A DNA stretch of 64,000 nt from Beroe forskalii (lineage: Eukaryota > Ctenophora > Nuda > Beroida > Beroidae), in NCBI GenBank assembly GCA_011033025.1, contig WFMF01000069.1:496001-560000 (forward strand). Direction: 5' to 3'. The notes beneath the pieces are model-generated. The model was not told the DNA's origin, searched no databases, and was given only the letters and a program-made list of their open reading frames with translations. The translations under genes and the position numbers were made by a program. This document shows positions 44,661-57,800 of this stretch, piece after piece (the first letter of the stretch is position 1; every line of letters starts with the position of its first letter).

Positions 44661-47600
44661 ATATTTGATCATAATAAATCACCAGAACATGTTGAAACAC
44701 CCAGAAACACGCATTTCAATTTTGTCACATTTTGTTACAAGTGCCGGTAATTTGGCGGATACTCTCAGGTCATGAAAATGGTGACAAGTGCCATATCTCG
44801 ACTTCTGCAATAGATAGCCACACCAAATTTTGCAGGCATGTCAATTTCATGGTAACTAGAAGATATAAATCAGCAGCCATTCAAAAATTACATTTTCAGG
44901 TCTTTTATGGCCCTTTTTGATTTTCAGCTGATGTGACACTGTATTTTCAGGCTAAGTCAAGATCGAAAATTTGGTAAACAAAACCGATTATTTTCATTCA
45001 AAATCATGTTTTTGTGACTTAGTTTGACTTTCTGAACGGTTTTAAAGTGATTCCGAACAAATTTGGAGAATTTTTGAAATGGGTGTCATGGTGTCACTAA
45101 GGTGTCACCGCGTCACCATTTTCAGGAATAAAGGCCTCAAGATGGTTCAAACAGTATCTAATGACCATGAACAATCATATTTGATCACATAAAATCACCA
45201 GAACATGTTGAAACACCCAGAAACACGCATTTCAATTTTGTCACATTTTGTTACAAGTGCCGGTAATTTGGCGGATACTCTCAGGTCATGAAAATGGTGA
45301 CAAGTGCCATATCTCGACTTCTGCAATAGATAGCCACACCAAATTTTGCAGGCATGTCAATTTCATAGTAACTAGAAGATATAAATCAGCAGCCATTCAA
45401 AAATTACATTTTCAGGTCTTTTATGGCCCTTTTTTGATTTTCAGCTGATGTGACACTGTATTTTCAGGCTAAGTCAAGATCGAAAATTTGGTAAACAAAA
45501 CCGATTATTTCCATTCAAAATCATGTTTTTGTGACTTAGTTTGACTTTCTGAACGGGTTTAAAGTGATTCCGAACAAATTTGGAGAATTTTTGAAATGGG
45601 TGTCAGGGTGTCATCTTGGTGTCACCGCGTCACCATTTTCAGGAATAGAGGCCTCAAGATGGTTGGAGCAGTATCTAATGGCCATCAGCAATCATATTTG
45701 ATCACATAAAATCACCAGAACATGTTGAAACACCCAGAAACACGCATTTCAATTTTGTCACATTTTGTTACAAGTGCCGGTAATTTGGCGGATACTCTCA
45801 GGTCATGAAAATGGTGACAAGTGCCATATCTCGACTTCTGCAATAGATAGCCACACCAAATTTTGCAGGCATGTCAATTTTGTGGTAACTAAAAGATATA
45901 AATCAGCAGCCATTCAAAAATTACATTTTCAGGTCTTTTATGGCCCTTTTTTGATTTTCAGCTGATGTGACACTGTATTTTCAGGCTAAGTCAAGATCGA
46001 AAATTTGGTAAACAAAACCGATTATTTCCATTCAAAATCATGTTTTTGTGACTTAGTTTGACTTTCTGAACGGGTTTAAAGTGATTCCGAACAAATTTGG
46101 AGAATTTTTGAAATGGGTGTCAGGGTGTCATCTTGGTGTCACCGCGTCACCATTTTCAGGAATAGAGGCCTCAAGATGGTTGAAGCAGTATCTAATGGCC
46201 ATCAGCAATCATATTTGATCACATAAAATCACCAGAACATGTTGAAACACCCAGAAACACGCATTTCAATTTTGTCACATTTTGTTACAAGTGCCGGTAA
46301 TTTGGCGGATACTCTCAGGTCATGAAAATGGTGACAAGTGCCATATCTCGACTTCTGCAATAGATAGCCACACCAAATTTTGCAGGCATGTCAATTTCAT
46401 GGTAACTAAAAGATATAAATCAGCAGCCATTCAAAAATTACATTTTCAGGTCTTTTATGGCCCTTTTTTGATTTTCAGCTGATGTGACACTGTATTTTCA
46501 GGCTAAGTCAAGATCGAAAATTTGGTAAACAAAACCGATTATTTCCATTCAAAATCATGTTTTTGTGACTTACTTTGACTTTCTGAACGGGTTTAAAGTG
46601 ATTCCGAACAAATTTGGAGAATTTTTGAAATGGGTGTCAGGGTGTCATCTTGGTGTCACCGCGTCACCGTTTTCAGGAATAGAGGCCTCAAGATGGTTGG
46701 AGCAGTATCTAATGACCATCAGCAATCATATTTGATCACATAAAATCACCAGAACATGTTGAAACACCCAGAAACACGCATTTCAATTTTGTCACATTTT
46801 GTTACAAGTGCCGGTAATTTGGCGGATACTCTCAGGTCATGAAAATGGTGACAAGTGCCATATCTCGACTTCTGCAATAGATAGCCACACCAAATTTTGC
46901 AGGCATGTCAATTTCATGGTAACTAAAAGATATAAATCAGCAGCCATTCAAAATTACATTTTCAGGTCTTTTATGGCCCTTTTGATTTTCAGCTGATGTG
47001 ACACTGTATTTTCAGGCTAAGTCAAGATCGAAAATTTGGTAAACAAAACCGATTATTTCCATTCAAAATCATGTTTTTGTGACTTAGTTTGACTTTCTGA
47101 ACGGGTTTAAAGTGATTCCGAACAAATTTGGAGAATTTTTGAAATGGGTGTCAGGGTGTCATCTTGGTGTCACCGCGTCACCGTTTTCAGGAATAGAGGC
47201 CTCAAGATGGTTGGAGCAGTATCTAATGGCCATCAGCAATCATATTTGATCACATAAAATCACCAGAACATGTTGAAACACCCAGAAACACGCATTTCAA
47301 TTTTGTCACATTTTGTTACAAGTGCCGGTAATTTGGCGGATACTCAGGTCATGAAAATGGTGACAAGTGCCATATCTCGACTTCTGCAATAGATAGCCAC
47401 ACCAAATTTTGCAGGCATGTCAATTTCATGGTAACTAAAGATATAAATCAGCAGCCATTCAAAAATTACATTTTCAGGTCTTTTATGGCCCTTTTTGATT
47501 TTCAGCTGATGTGACACTGTATTTTCAGGCTAAGTCAAGATCGAAAATTTGGTAAACAAAACCGATTATTTCCATTCAAAATCATGTTTTTGTGACTTAC

Positions 47601-48350
47601 TTTGACTTTCTGAACGGGTTTGAAGTGATTCCGAACAAATTTGGAGAATTTTTGAAATGGGTGTCAGGGTGTCATTTTGGTGTCACCGCGTCACCGTTTT
47701 CAGGAATAGAGGCCTCAAGATGGTTGAAGCAGTATCTAATGGCCATCAGCAATCATATTTGATCACATAAAATCACCAGAACATGTTGAAACACGCATTT
47801 CAATTTTGTCACATTTTGTTACAAGTGCCGGTAATTTGGCGGATACTCTCAGGTCATGAAAATGGTGACAAGTGCCATATCTCGACTTCTGCAATAGATA
47901 GCCACACCAAATTTTGCAGGCACGTCAATTTCATAGTAATTAGAAGATATAAATCGCCAGCTTTACAAATTATTAGTCTTTTTTCGTCTAAAATGACCGA
48001 TTTTTTCGTTTTTCGCTGTTTTTCCGGCTATGTCAATATCGCAATATTACCTGACAAAATCGAAAATTATGAGACAAAATCAAGTTTTTATGACTTTTTG
48101 TGACCAACTAAACGGTTTTCAAGTCATTTCGAACAAATTTGGAACTTTTTGAAAATCTATTTTTTGAGTCATCATGATGTCATTATGTCATCACTGTGTC
48201 ATCACCGATTCTAAAATGATTCAGACAGTGTCAAATGAAATCCTACTATCTAATCTGGTTGTTTGGAACCAACAAAACAGGTTAAATGACCCAAAAACAC
48301 AACTTTCTATTTTGTCACAAGTGCCGGTAATTCGGGGGATTCATCTACTG
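44661..48350 (+). repeat. 517-bp satellite array, six type B monomers, one type A-like, terminal module
   Basis: Period 516-517 bp (matching points at 44732, 45248, 45765, 46282, 46799). Monomers are nearly identical. The last full unit changes to the type A cassette (about 47940-48100), followed by the terminal module ending GGATTCATCTACTG at 48350. Confidence 0.92.
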
Positions 48351-51010
48351 TCAAGTTTTGAGTCTATGATTCCGCCAAAGTGGATACAAATTGGATACAA
48401 GTGGATAGAAACGGTTTTGGGGCTAAAAGTTGGTGGAAAATGGCTGGAAATGGTTGGGATATGTCAGTCATAGTATTATCTAAAATATAGGGCACTTTCC
48501 CGGCTCCAAAATGCATCACCAGGCCCGATATGCATGAAAAATGCATGAACATGCATTTCGCTAAAAATTGTCGGATTCGTCTGGAAATGCCTCAGATCGG
48601 TTTATAAACGTCTAAGAAATGCCCTAGCAAAATTTGGAGGCCATAGGTAGTCGGGAAATGCTCGAAAAAAGTTGTATCCACTTGGTGAAAAATTATGTGA
48701 AAAAAGTGGATACAAACGGTGAAACGGTTTTTGGGGCTAAAAGTTGGTGGAAAATGGCTGGAAATGGTTGGGATATGTCAGTCATAGTATTATCTAAAAT
48801 ATAGGGCACTTTCCCGGCTCCAAAATGCATCACCAGGCCCGATATGCATGAAAAATGCATGAACATGCATTTCGCTAAAATTGTCGGATTCGTCTGGAAA
48901 TGCCTCAGATCGGTTTATAAACGTCTAAGAAATGCCCTAGCAAAATTTGGAGGCCATAGGTAGTCGGGAAATGCTCGAAAAAAGTTGTATCCACTTGGTG
49001 AAAAATTATGTGAAAAAAGTGGATACAAACGGTGAAACGGTTTTTGGGGCTAAAAGTTGGTGGAAAATGGCTGGAAATGGTTGGGATATGTCAGTCATAG
49101 TATTATCTAAAATATAGGGCACTTTCCCGGCTCCAAAATGCATCACCAGGCCCGATATGCATGAAAAATGCATGAACATGCATTTCGCTAAAAATTGTCG
49201 GATTCGTCTGGAAATGCCTCAGATCGGTTTATAAACGTCTAAGAAATGCCCTAGCAAAATTTGGAGGCCATAGGTAGTCGGGAAATGCTCGAAAAAAGTT
49301 GTATCCACTTGGTGAAAAATTATGTGAAAAAAGTGGATACAAACGGTGAAACGGTTTTTGGGGCTAAAAGTTGGTGGAAAATGGCTGGAAATGGTTGGGA
49401 TATGTCAGTCATAGTATTATCTAAAATATAGGGCACTTTCCCGGCTCCAAAATGCATCACCAGGCCCGATATGCATGAAAAATGCATGAACATGCATTTC
49501 GCTAAAAATTGTCGGATTCGTCTGGAAATGCCTCAGATCGGTTTATAAACGTCTAAGAAATGCCCTAGCAAAATTTGGAGGCCATAGGTAGTCGGGAAAT
49601 GCTCGAAAAAGTTGTATCCACTTGGTGAAAAATTATGTGAAAAAAGTGGATACAAACGGTGAAACGGTTTTGGGGCTAAAAGTTGGTGGAAAATGGCTGG
49701 AAATGGTTGGGATATGTCAGTCATAGTATTATCTAAAATATAGGGCACTTTCCCGGCTCCAAAATGCATCACCAGGCCCGATATGCATGAAAAATGCATG
49801 AACATGCATTTCGCTAAAAATTGTCGGATTCGTCTGGAAATGCCTCAGATCGGTTTATAAACGTCTAAGAAATGCCCTAGCAAAATTTGGAGGCCATAGG
49901 TAGTCGGGAAATGCTCGAAAAAAGTTGTATCCACTTGGTGAAAAATTATGTGAAAAAAGTGGATACAAACGGTGAAACGGTTTTTGGGGCTAAAAGTTGG
50001 TGGAAAATGGCTGGAAATGGTTGGGATATGTCAGTCATAGTATTATCTAAAATATAGGGCACTTTCCCGGCTCCAAAATGCATCACCAGGCCCGATATGC
50101 ATGAAAAATGCATGAACATGCATTTCGCTAAAAATTGTCGGATTCGTCTGGAAATGCCTCAGATCGGTTTATAAACGTCTAAGAAATGCCCTAGCAAAAT
50201 TTGGAGGCCATAGGTAGTCGGGAAATGCTCGAAAAAAGTTGTATCCACTTGGTGAAAAATTATGTGAAAAAAGTGGATACAAACGGTGAAACGGTTTTTG
50301 GGGCTAAAAGTTGGTGGAAAATGGCTGGAAATGGTTGGGATATGTCAGTCATAGTATTATCTAAAATATAGGGCACTTTCCCGGCTCCAAAATGCATCAC
50401 CAGGCCCGATATGCATGAAAAATGCATGAACATGCATTTCGCTAAAATTGTCGGATTCGTCTGGAAATGCCTCAGATCGGTTTATAAACGTCTTAGAAAT
50501 GCCCTAGCAAAATTTGGAGGCCATAGGTAGTCGGGAAATGCTCGAAAAAGTTGTATCCACTTGGTGAAAAATTATGTGAAAAAAGTGGATACAAACGGTG
50601 AAACGGTTTTTGGGGCTAAAAGTTGGTGGAAAATGGCTGGAAATGGTTGGGATATGTCAGTCATAGTATTATCTAAAATATAGGGCACTTTCCCGGCTCC
50701 AAAATGCATCACCAGGCCCGATATGCATGAAAAATGCATGAACATGCATTTCGCTAAAAATTGTCGGATTCGTCTGGAAATGCCTCAGATCGGTTTATAA
50801 ACGTCTAAGAAATGCCCTAGCAAAATTTGGAGGCCATAGGTAGTCGGGAAATGCTCGAAAAAAGTTGTATCCACTTGGTGAAAAATTATGTGAAAAAAGT
50901 GGATACAAACGGTGAAACGGTTTTTGGGGCTAAAAGTTGGTGGAAAATGGCTGGAAATGATTAAAAATTATGTGAAAAAAGTGGATACAAACGGTGAAAC
51001 GGTTTTTGGA
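48351..51010. repeat. 313-bp satellite, about eight near-identical copies
   Basis: GGCTAAAAGTTGGTGGAAAA recurs every 312-314 bp from 48421 to about 50930. Copies differ by single bases and A-run length only. Each has GATATGCATGAAAAATGCAT and TAGGGCACTTTCCCGGCTCC. The array begins directly after the satellite terminus at 48350 and ends about 430 bp before the promoter of the large element gene. Confidence 0.93.
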
Positions 51011-51443
51011 GTTAAAAAGTTATCATAATAAATTATCATATTAACACCCACCGCTGGCGACGACTAGCTTATGTTCTTCCGAAGTTCGATAGTTCCTGTT
51101 TCTAAAAGCTTTTTGGCATCATCTAACAATTTTTATTGCTCCTTTTGTCATTCATTGTAGGTAATGATTAAAATAAAGGATAATTTAGGGCCACGGTATC
51201 CAGTATGATGTACGCATTGAAATTTTTCAACGTGTACCTATCCGAATTACATCGATTTGAGAATATATTCGTAAGTGGAGGCATTCTTCAGCACGCTGTC
51301 ATCAGGTGACGTGTATCAACTATTTGGTTAATATTGCATATCACATGTTGCAAGCTGGGTGCCCTTGATGGGGCATCGCCCATGATGTGACACCTGCTTT
51401 TGATTGAGTCACATTCCTATCATCTAGAGTATCAGGACCATCA

Positions 51444-51491
51444 TGCGACACGTGATCTGACGAATCTAGAAGCATTAGAAACTATATATAC
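51444..51491 (+). promoter_or_regulatory. core promoter of the large element gene
   Basis: TGCGACACGTGATCTGACGA at 51444 is followed 18 bp after the box by TATATATAC (51483-51491). The same pair with nearly the same gap stands upstream of the related minus-strand gene. Transcription is inferred to start near 51515-51525, at TTGCTCTCAGTTT. Confidence 0.65.
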
Positions 51492-51584
51492 GGCCGTTCC
51501 ACTGAACAATTGCTCTCAGTTTAACATCTAGTTACCAGCAGAGCTCCTTTCAGTGTCGAGACTTTGAGATATAAGCTCACACTT

Positions 51585-51682
51585 ACTACCTTTTGTGACG
51601 ACATTGCTCTCACTTACTACCTTTCTGTGGTCGAGAATTTCTCCCACTTACTACCTTTCTGTGGTCGAGAATTTCTCCCACT
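51585..51682 (+). repeat. 34-bp tandem repeat in the leader, with the shared GTGGTCGAGA motif
   Basis: CTTACTACCTTTCTGTGGTC followed by GAGAATTTCTCCCA occurs twice in full and once partly. The motif GTGGTCGAGA..TCTCCCAC is the one found inverted at 14437-14458 in the leader of the sister gene. Confidence 0.7.
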
Positions 51683-51828
51683 TTACAGCGGCTGAGATTT
51701 TGCTCGCCCTTTTACATCACTATCGGTTGGGACCACTCCCACACCTCCTGAAGTTACAGTACATTATATCAGTGACTACAGGCACTGCACATTTACTGGT
51801 CTGACGTGACCTCACGTCTGAGTTTCTG

Positions 51829-54800
51829 ATGGATCCAAATCTCATTTACCAATATGTAGATTTGATCCGTGAGCAGCACGTTTTTGATGATTACTTTGGA
51901 GTGTATGTTCACCACATTGACGACAAACTCCCGGCTCTGTCGTATAACTACACGGAGGACTTTACTGTGTGTAGCTCAGTTGTCCTGAAACTTGACTGTG
52001 GTTCATGGGTTTTTGCATCTAATGCTAAAAACCGGCCTAGAGATCCTTTTGTCAACTTATTCTGTTCCAGTGGTGTTAACTTTATGAACCCCCTTCCTGA
52101 ACGTTTACGTTCTACACTTCGCCACTTCTTTCCAAGCAAACAGGTTCTCAATGTGTTTTGTAGCAACACAGGTTTAGATAGAGATGGCTCAGTATTTGCT
52201 TTACTAAATCTCTACGGTTCTGCGATAGTGAACAGGATGATAAACTCTGAAATGCTATCTCAGGATGATGTTTTCAATCAGACCATTGATGCATTCGTAC
52301 ACTCAGTCCAGAACAAGAAGCTTTTTAGGTTTACTGATAATGAGATGTACTCTGTATTCATTCCCTTGGGAGATTGGCCAAGTAAATCATATTCAGTAGA
52401 AATATTTAGTGATGATGAAATGTTGGCCTATAAGTCATCCAGAAGTAGAGAGACACTTTTCAAGTGTCAACTTAGTGCTTCCAAAGCTGATTCCAAGATC
52501 ACTGATTCAAGCACTCAGCATTTTGCTTCTATCATTTCTGAATCTGACAGTGATGATGACTTCGTAATCCCAATAGAGCAGCCAAAGAAAGAGAAAGTTG
52601 ACCCTAAGGCTCGTCTGGAATCTATCAGACGGCTTGTTGAGGATTCAGTGTCTTCTAGAAGCGGCGTGGTAGTTGGTGACAGTGCGCCAGTTGGTGACAG
52701 TGCGCCAGTTGGTGACAGTGCGCCAGTTGGTGACAGTGCGCCAGTTAGTGACAGTGCGCCAGTTGGTGACAGTGCGCCAGTTGGTTACAGTGCGCCAGTT
52801 GGTGACAGTGCGCCAGTTAGTGACAGTGCGCCAGTTGGTGACAGTGCGCCAGTTGGTGACAGTGCGCCAGTTGGTGACAGTGCGCTAGTTGGTGACAGTG
52901 CGCCAGTTGGTGACAGTGCGCCAGTTGGTGACAGTGCGCTAGTTGGTGACAGTGCGCCAGTTGGTGACAGTGCGCCAGTTGGTGACAGTGCGCCAGTTGG
53001 TGACAGTGCGCCAGTTGGTGACAGTGTGTCATCTGACCATTGTTTGCCAGCTCAGAATCCTCCTGATTTTCCTGTTTCTCGTCCGTCTGTTCCACACAGG
53101 CATTTGCCATCACCCCCGTCAGCCTCAGCTGATGGCCATGTCGCAAATGTTATTTCTAGCATTCATATCCTTGAACAACACATCAAGGACAAGAACAAGC
53201 ATTCGTCACTTGTCAAGAGTTTTAAGAATGCTATGAAATGTTATTCTATGAAATGTCTGAAGAACAAATCAAACTCGACCAAATACTCGCTACATTACCA
53301 TTGCTTAGCTTGTAAATCAACTCAACACAAGGATTTTCAACGATGTGTGAGCCACATGAGCAGTTGTCTTCAATCCAATAGGATTGATCCCCGATCTCTG
53401 ACAGCATTTGGTGACAGCTCTAGTATAGCTGTCACCAGTACTAGCTGCTTTACTCCATCCGAATGCAGCACGACTCCAGCTGACATTCCTGGTCGCTCAG
53501 CTGCCACCTCTAGCGGTCCAGCAGCCAGTTCTGAGGCGCCAGCAGCCAGTTCTGAGGCGCCAGCAGCCAGTTCTGAGGCCCCAGCAGCCAGTTCTGAGGC
53601 GCCAGCAGCCAGTTCTGAGGCGCCAGCAGCCAGTTCTGAGGCGCCAGCAGCCACTTCTGAGGCGCCAGCAGCCACTTCTGAGGCGCCAGCAGCCCAGTCT
53701 GAGGCGCCAGCAGCCACTTCTGAGGCGCCAGCAGCGAGTTCTGGAGCACCAGCAGCCACCTCTGAGGCGCCAGCAGCCACCTCTGAGGCGCCAGCAGCAG
53801 GCCAGTCTGAGGCGCCAGCAGCCACCTCTGAGGCGCCAGCAGCCAGTTCTGAGGCGCCAGCAGCCAGTTCTGAGGCGCCAGCAGCCACCTCTGAGGCGCC
53901 AGCAGCCAGTTCTGAGGCGCCAGCAGCCCAGTCTGAGGCGCCAGCAGCCACCTCTGAGGCGCCAGCAGCCCAGTCTGAGGCGCCAGCGGCGAGTTGTAAG
54001 CGGCCAGCAGGCCGCTCTGGGTCCAACAAAGGTATTTCTGGTGCCAGAGTCAACAATTCTGTTGGTGCAGGGGGAACCTCCGGGCTGATACCATGCTGGG
54101 ACAATAAAAAATCATGCATTTCACGAGCTTCTAGGAAGAGAACGAAACATTTTCATTGTAAGTTTTGTGGTCAGTCACACGTTTCGAAAAGCCGGATGGA
54201 GAAACATGTTCTCAAATGTGAGGCTCGTGTTACAGAGTATGTTTCTCCAGATTCTTCTAGCAATACTGGCAAAAGTTCAGACAAAAACAGTGACAAAGTT
54301 AGTGACTCCTCTCCTCAGGCTGAGTTAGTTTGTCCTAAGACAAGCACCTGGGTTGTCAGACATTCACCACAAGGGCCAGCTGCACCGGTACATGTTATTT
54401 GTAGTAAGAAAGGTTGGGAGTGCAGTTCAACTCTTTGTCAAGATGCTTATAACTTTCATGCTGGCAATCTGTTACCAGGCTTTGTTTGTGAGCATGTTCA
54501 AGCTTGCATAGATAAGAGTTCTTCTATCACTACTTCAGCTTCTGACGATCTTTTTCACAGTCAGATTAGTTTGAATAGTTTTAGTGATGGTGATAAGGAA
54601 GCAATCTCTTCATTTTGTTCTGATGCTAAAAATTTGGGCACACCTGTGATAAAGCAGTTTTTGCCAGTCATGGTTAACAGCAGCAATACATCGCGTTACT
54701 TGTATTACAGTGTTTTCGCTGGAACTGGCGATGTTAAATACTACAACAGGCTTGGTCGTGTTATCGTTACTTATGATCGGCGATCTAAGTCCCATAAATG

Positions 54801-57800
54801 TGCCTGCAGTGTCCCATCTTGTATTCATAAGAAAATAAGTGTTCTCATTTCACAGTGCAATCCCGATTTACAGGATGACAGACCTGAAGACACCATTGAA
54901 GAGGGTGAAGTAGAGTTCGCTGATAAAATGATGGATTATGTTCTTGATAATAAGGAAATTCCTTTTGATATGTCTGCATTTTATGAGACGAAGGAAATTC
55001 AAGAATTTTCACCTAGCGAGACGGTTTGTCATAAATGTAATGTAGATTTAGAGGTTAGCTCTATCAACAACAGAGGCACTGTTTTTGAGATGTTTAAAAA
55101 GAGGACTGGGGTGAAGATCATAACCAAGAAATGCCCTTCTTGTTCAGCGCAATACCGTTATTCGGATTATAAGGATGGCTACTTTAACTTCAACAATAAT
55201 TCTATATTTTCTGTTCTGTTTATGGAAGTTGGCTTGAGATCATGGTCGAAAAATACATCACTTACTTCATTTTTGGACATTGTTCAGATTGCATCAAAGT
55301 TCAAATACAATATCCATTTGATTCTGAATGCCATTAAGGCGTATCTTTCGCTGAAAGATATGGGTTATGATGACAACTTTTCTTGTGTTAGATGTGGTAA
55401 TCACCCCATTTCTCTTGATTATGATGTTATCAGAAATGTCTGTTTCGACTTAGATCCAGATGATGTAAAAGATCATTCTTATTCTAGCTTTGCTGAATTT
55501 TTCCGTGACTGTCGCAAGCATGACTTATGCAGAGCGTATCTGAATCCTAAGTCGCCTCATTTCAATAGCAATGTCCAAAATTTCTCAGTCACCCTATCGC
55601 AGTGTCTTCCTCCCTTCATATGTCCTAAAAACTTTGATACTCTTGGACCTTACACACGTCCTTTATTGGTCAATGATCGCCCTGAGGAAATCTCGTTACC
55701 ATTAGCAAGGATTGAACAAATAGCTAAAGGGAAGCACTCAAACAGGGAGCTGAAAGATTTGTGTAAGAAATTCAAGATCGATACTCGCGGTGGTAAAAAA
55801 CACATGGTAGCTCGTTTGATAGATTTTGAGCGCAACGCAGAAATCTATTCCATAATCCGCAAAAAGTTCACTAAGCTAACTGGCAAGTCTGGCGGCGTAC
55901 TGCGAGCATTTTGCCCACATGGCATAACATATGCCTTGAAATTTTTGATCTTGCCGGAATCTGTGGCCGATTACACGCATGTTTTATCAGGGTTTAAGAT
56001 TCAACCAAACTTCAATTTTTCTGACATTGCTTCCTTACTTGCCAAACATACTAATAATCACTATCCTGGTTATTTCAGGCCATACATGGGCCGAATTGAT
56101 GATCCTGCTGACACACTATCTGATTTGTATAAGGACGGTAGGAAAAAAGCTATCTTTGATTTTAATAATTTTGTTACTACAGGAGTTGACATTTCGTCCC
56201 TCAATCATGACACTACACATCCTGTTAGTAAGCTGTGTTCGGTTCTGTCTCTTTATGATCGGTTTCACGAGCCGAATCACCACGAGTTTGATACGCACCT
56301 AAGATCTATTGATAGCACTAACCTAGCAGGTTTGTTGAATACATCTGTGGCTGAACAGCAGAACCATGTTCTTAGTTTAAAAAAGAGCTACTGCAATGAG
56401 ATGAAGTCGTCTCAGCATATCAAACTTGTCACTTACATTAGCAGTTGTCATAATAAAGGCATAAACGAAAAATGGGTAACACAACGACAGAAAAAACAGC
56501 GTGATGCAAACTTTGTTGTTGATAGTTTAGGCTTTCTTACTACGGACGACGTTCAAAAGCCGATCTTGCATCATAGCAATCTGGATTCTAATAGTGCTAA
56601 ATCACCTTTTCCAACTGCGTTGCTACAGGATCCGTCGGGCAATTGTTCTGCATTGAATTCGGTTGCATACTCATTGGCACATTCACATGCTGCTGATCCT
56701 GTGCATGAAGTCAATGGATATCTCACACAACCCTTGCTGTCTTATGCTGCATGCAGGTCTGATTATTGTCAATCAACCCATTTTTCTATAAAGCAAGCGA
56801 TTGATAAGAAGCTTCTAGATGACAAACTATTGTTTAATCCATGCTCCATCCTTGAATCTTGTTTTTTACCTGATTTGACTAGATCGGGAGTTTTATACTC
56901 TTGCCAGGCTGCCTCATCTTCTAATATCAGCATCTCACTACAGGATTGCTTGAATTCTATTGATTCTTGTGATTTCGTTTTCATCAAACGTCCAACTTCA
57001 ATCCATTATTTTAATGGAACAAAAACACATTTTGACCTCAAAGTGAAGGACAGAGTGGTTAGATACAGACTTCTTTCCTTTGTATCAAAAACCCACCATG
57101 ATAACATCTACTCTTGCTCCTCTCGAATTTTTGATCTATTTTTCACCATTTGTAACTTGAACACTTGTAAAGTAAGCGAGGATGCATTTTTAGAAATGTG
57201 TCGATCAGCTGATTATCTCATCTTTAAACTTGACTCGCCTATCAAGGTCGATTCAAATCCATGTGATACAAAGCCTGTTAGCTCGAAGCGTTCATTCCCA
57301 GTTGCTCAGGATCCTTTTGAATTTGAACCATCTTCCAGGCCAGCCAAAAGGATGAAAGTTAAAGTCAGCAGTAATTCACGTGTTATTCAACCGAGTTATC
57401 AATGGTTGAAATTCTCTGACACAGGTCGCCTTGATCTCTTCTCAGAACAGTTTAAGATTTGCCATTCCAAGGATCAAGAGTACGATGACGTTATAGTGAA
57501 CTCATATGCTCGAATGTGTCAAATTTACAGAAGGAACAGTTTTATTTACCAGGATAGTTGCCTGAGTAGTCCTTTCTATAACCAATCTGGTGGATTCAAA
57601 GGCGTTGATCAAAAGTTTATACAGATCATAAACAGAGATAACGTTCACTGGTTCTGTGTTTCCAATGCATTGACTTTCATTTCCGAGCCTCATGTGGTTG
57701 AAGTATTTGATTCACTTGTTACGAAAGAGTCCCTTCATGCTTCAAATACTGTTCCTTTCTATTTGACTCGGATCATTCTACAATTGAAACCACATACGAC

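Noticed and set aside
52672..53028. CRISPR-like reading of the regular 18-bp and 15-bp repeats
   Set aside because: No spacers between units, eukaryotic context, and the repeats are coding minisatellites.
53370..54119. 249-aa minus-strand open frame opposite the SSEAPAA repeats
   Set aside because: Shadow of a stop-free 21-bp repeat inside a clear plus-strand gene.
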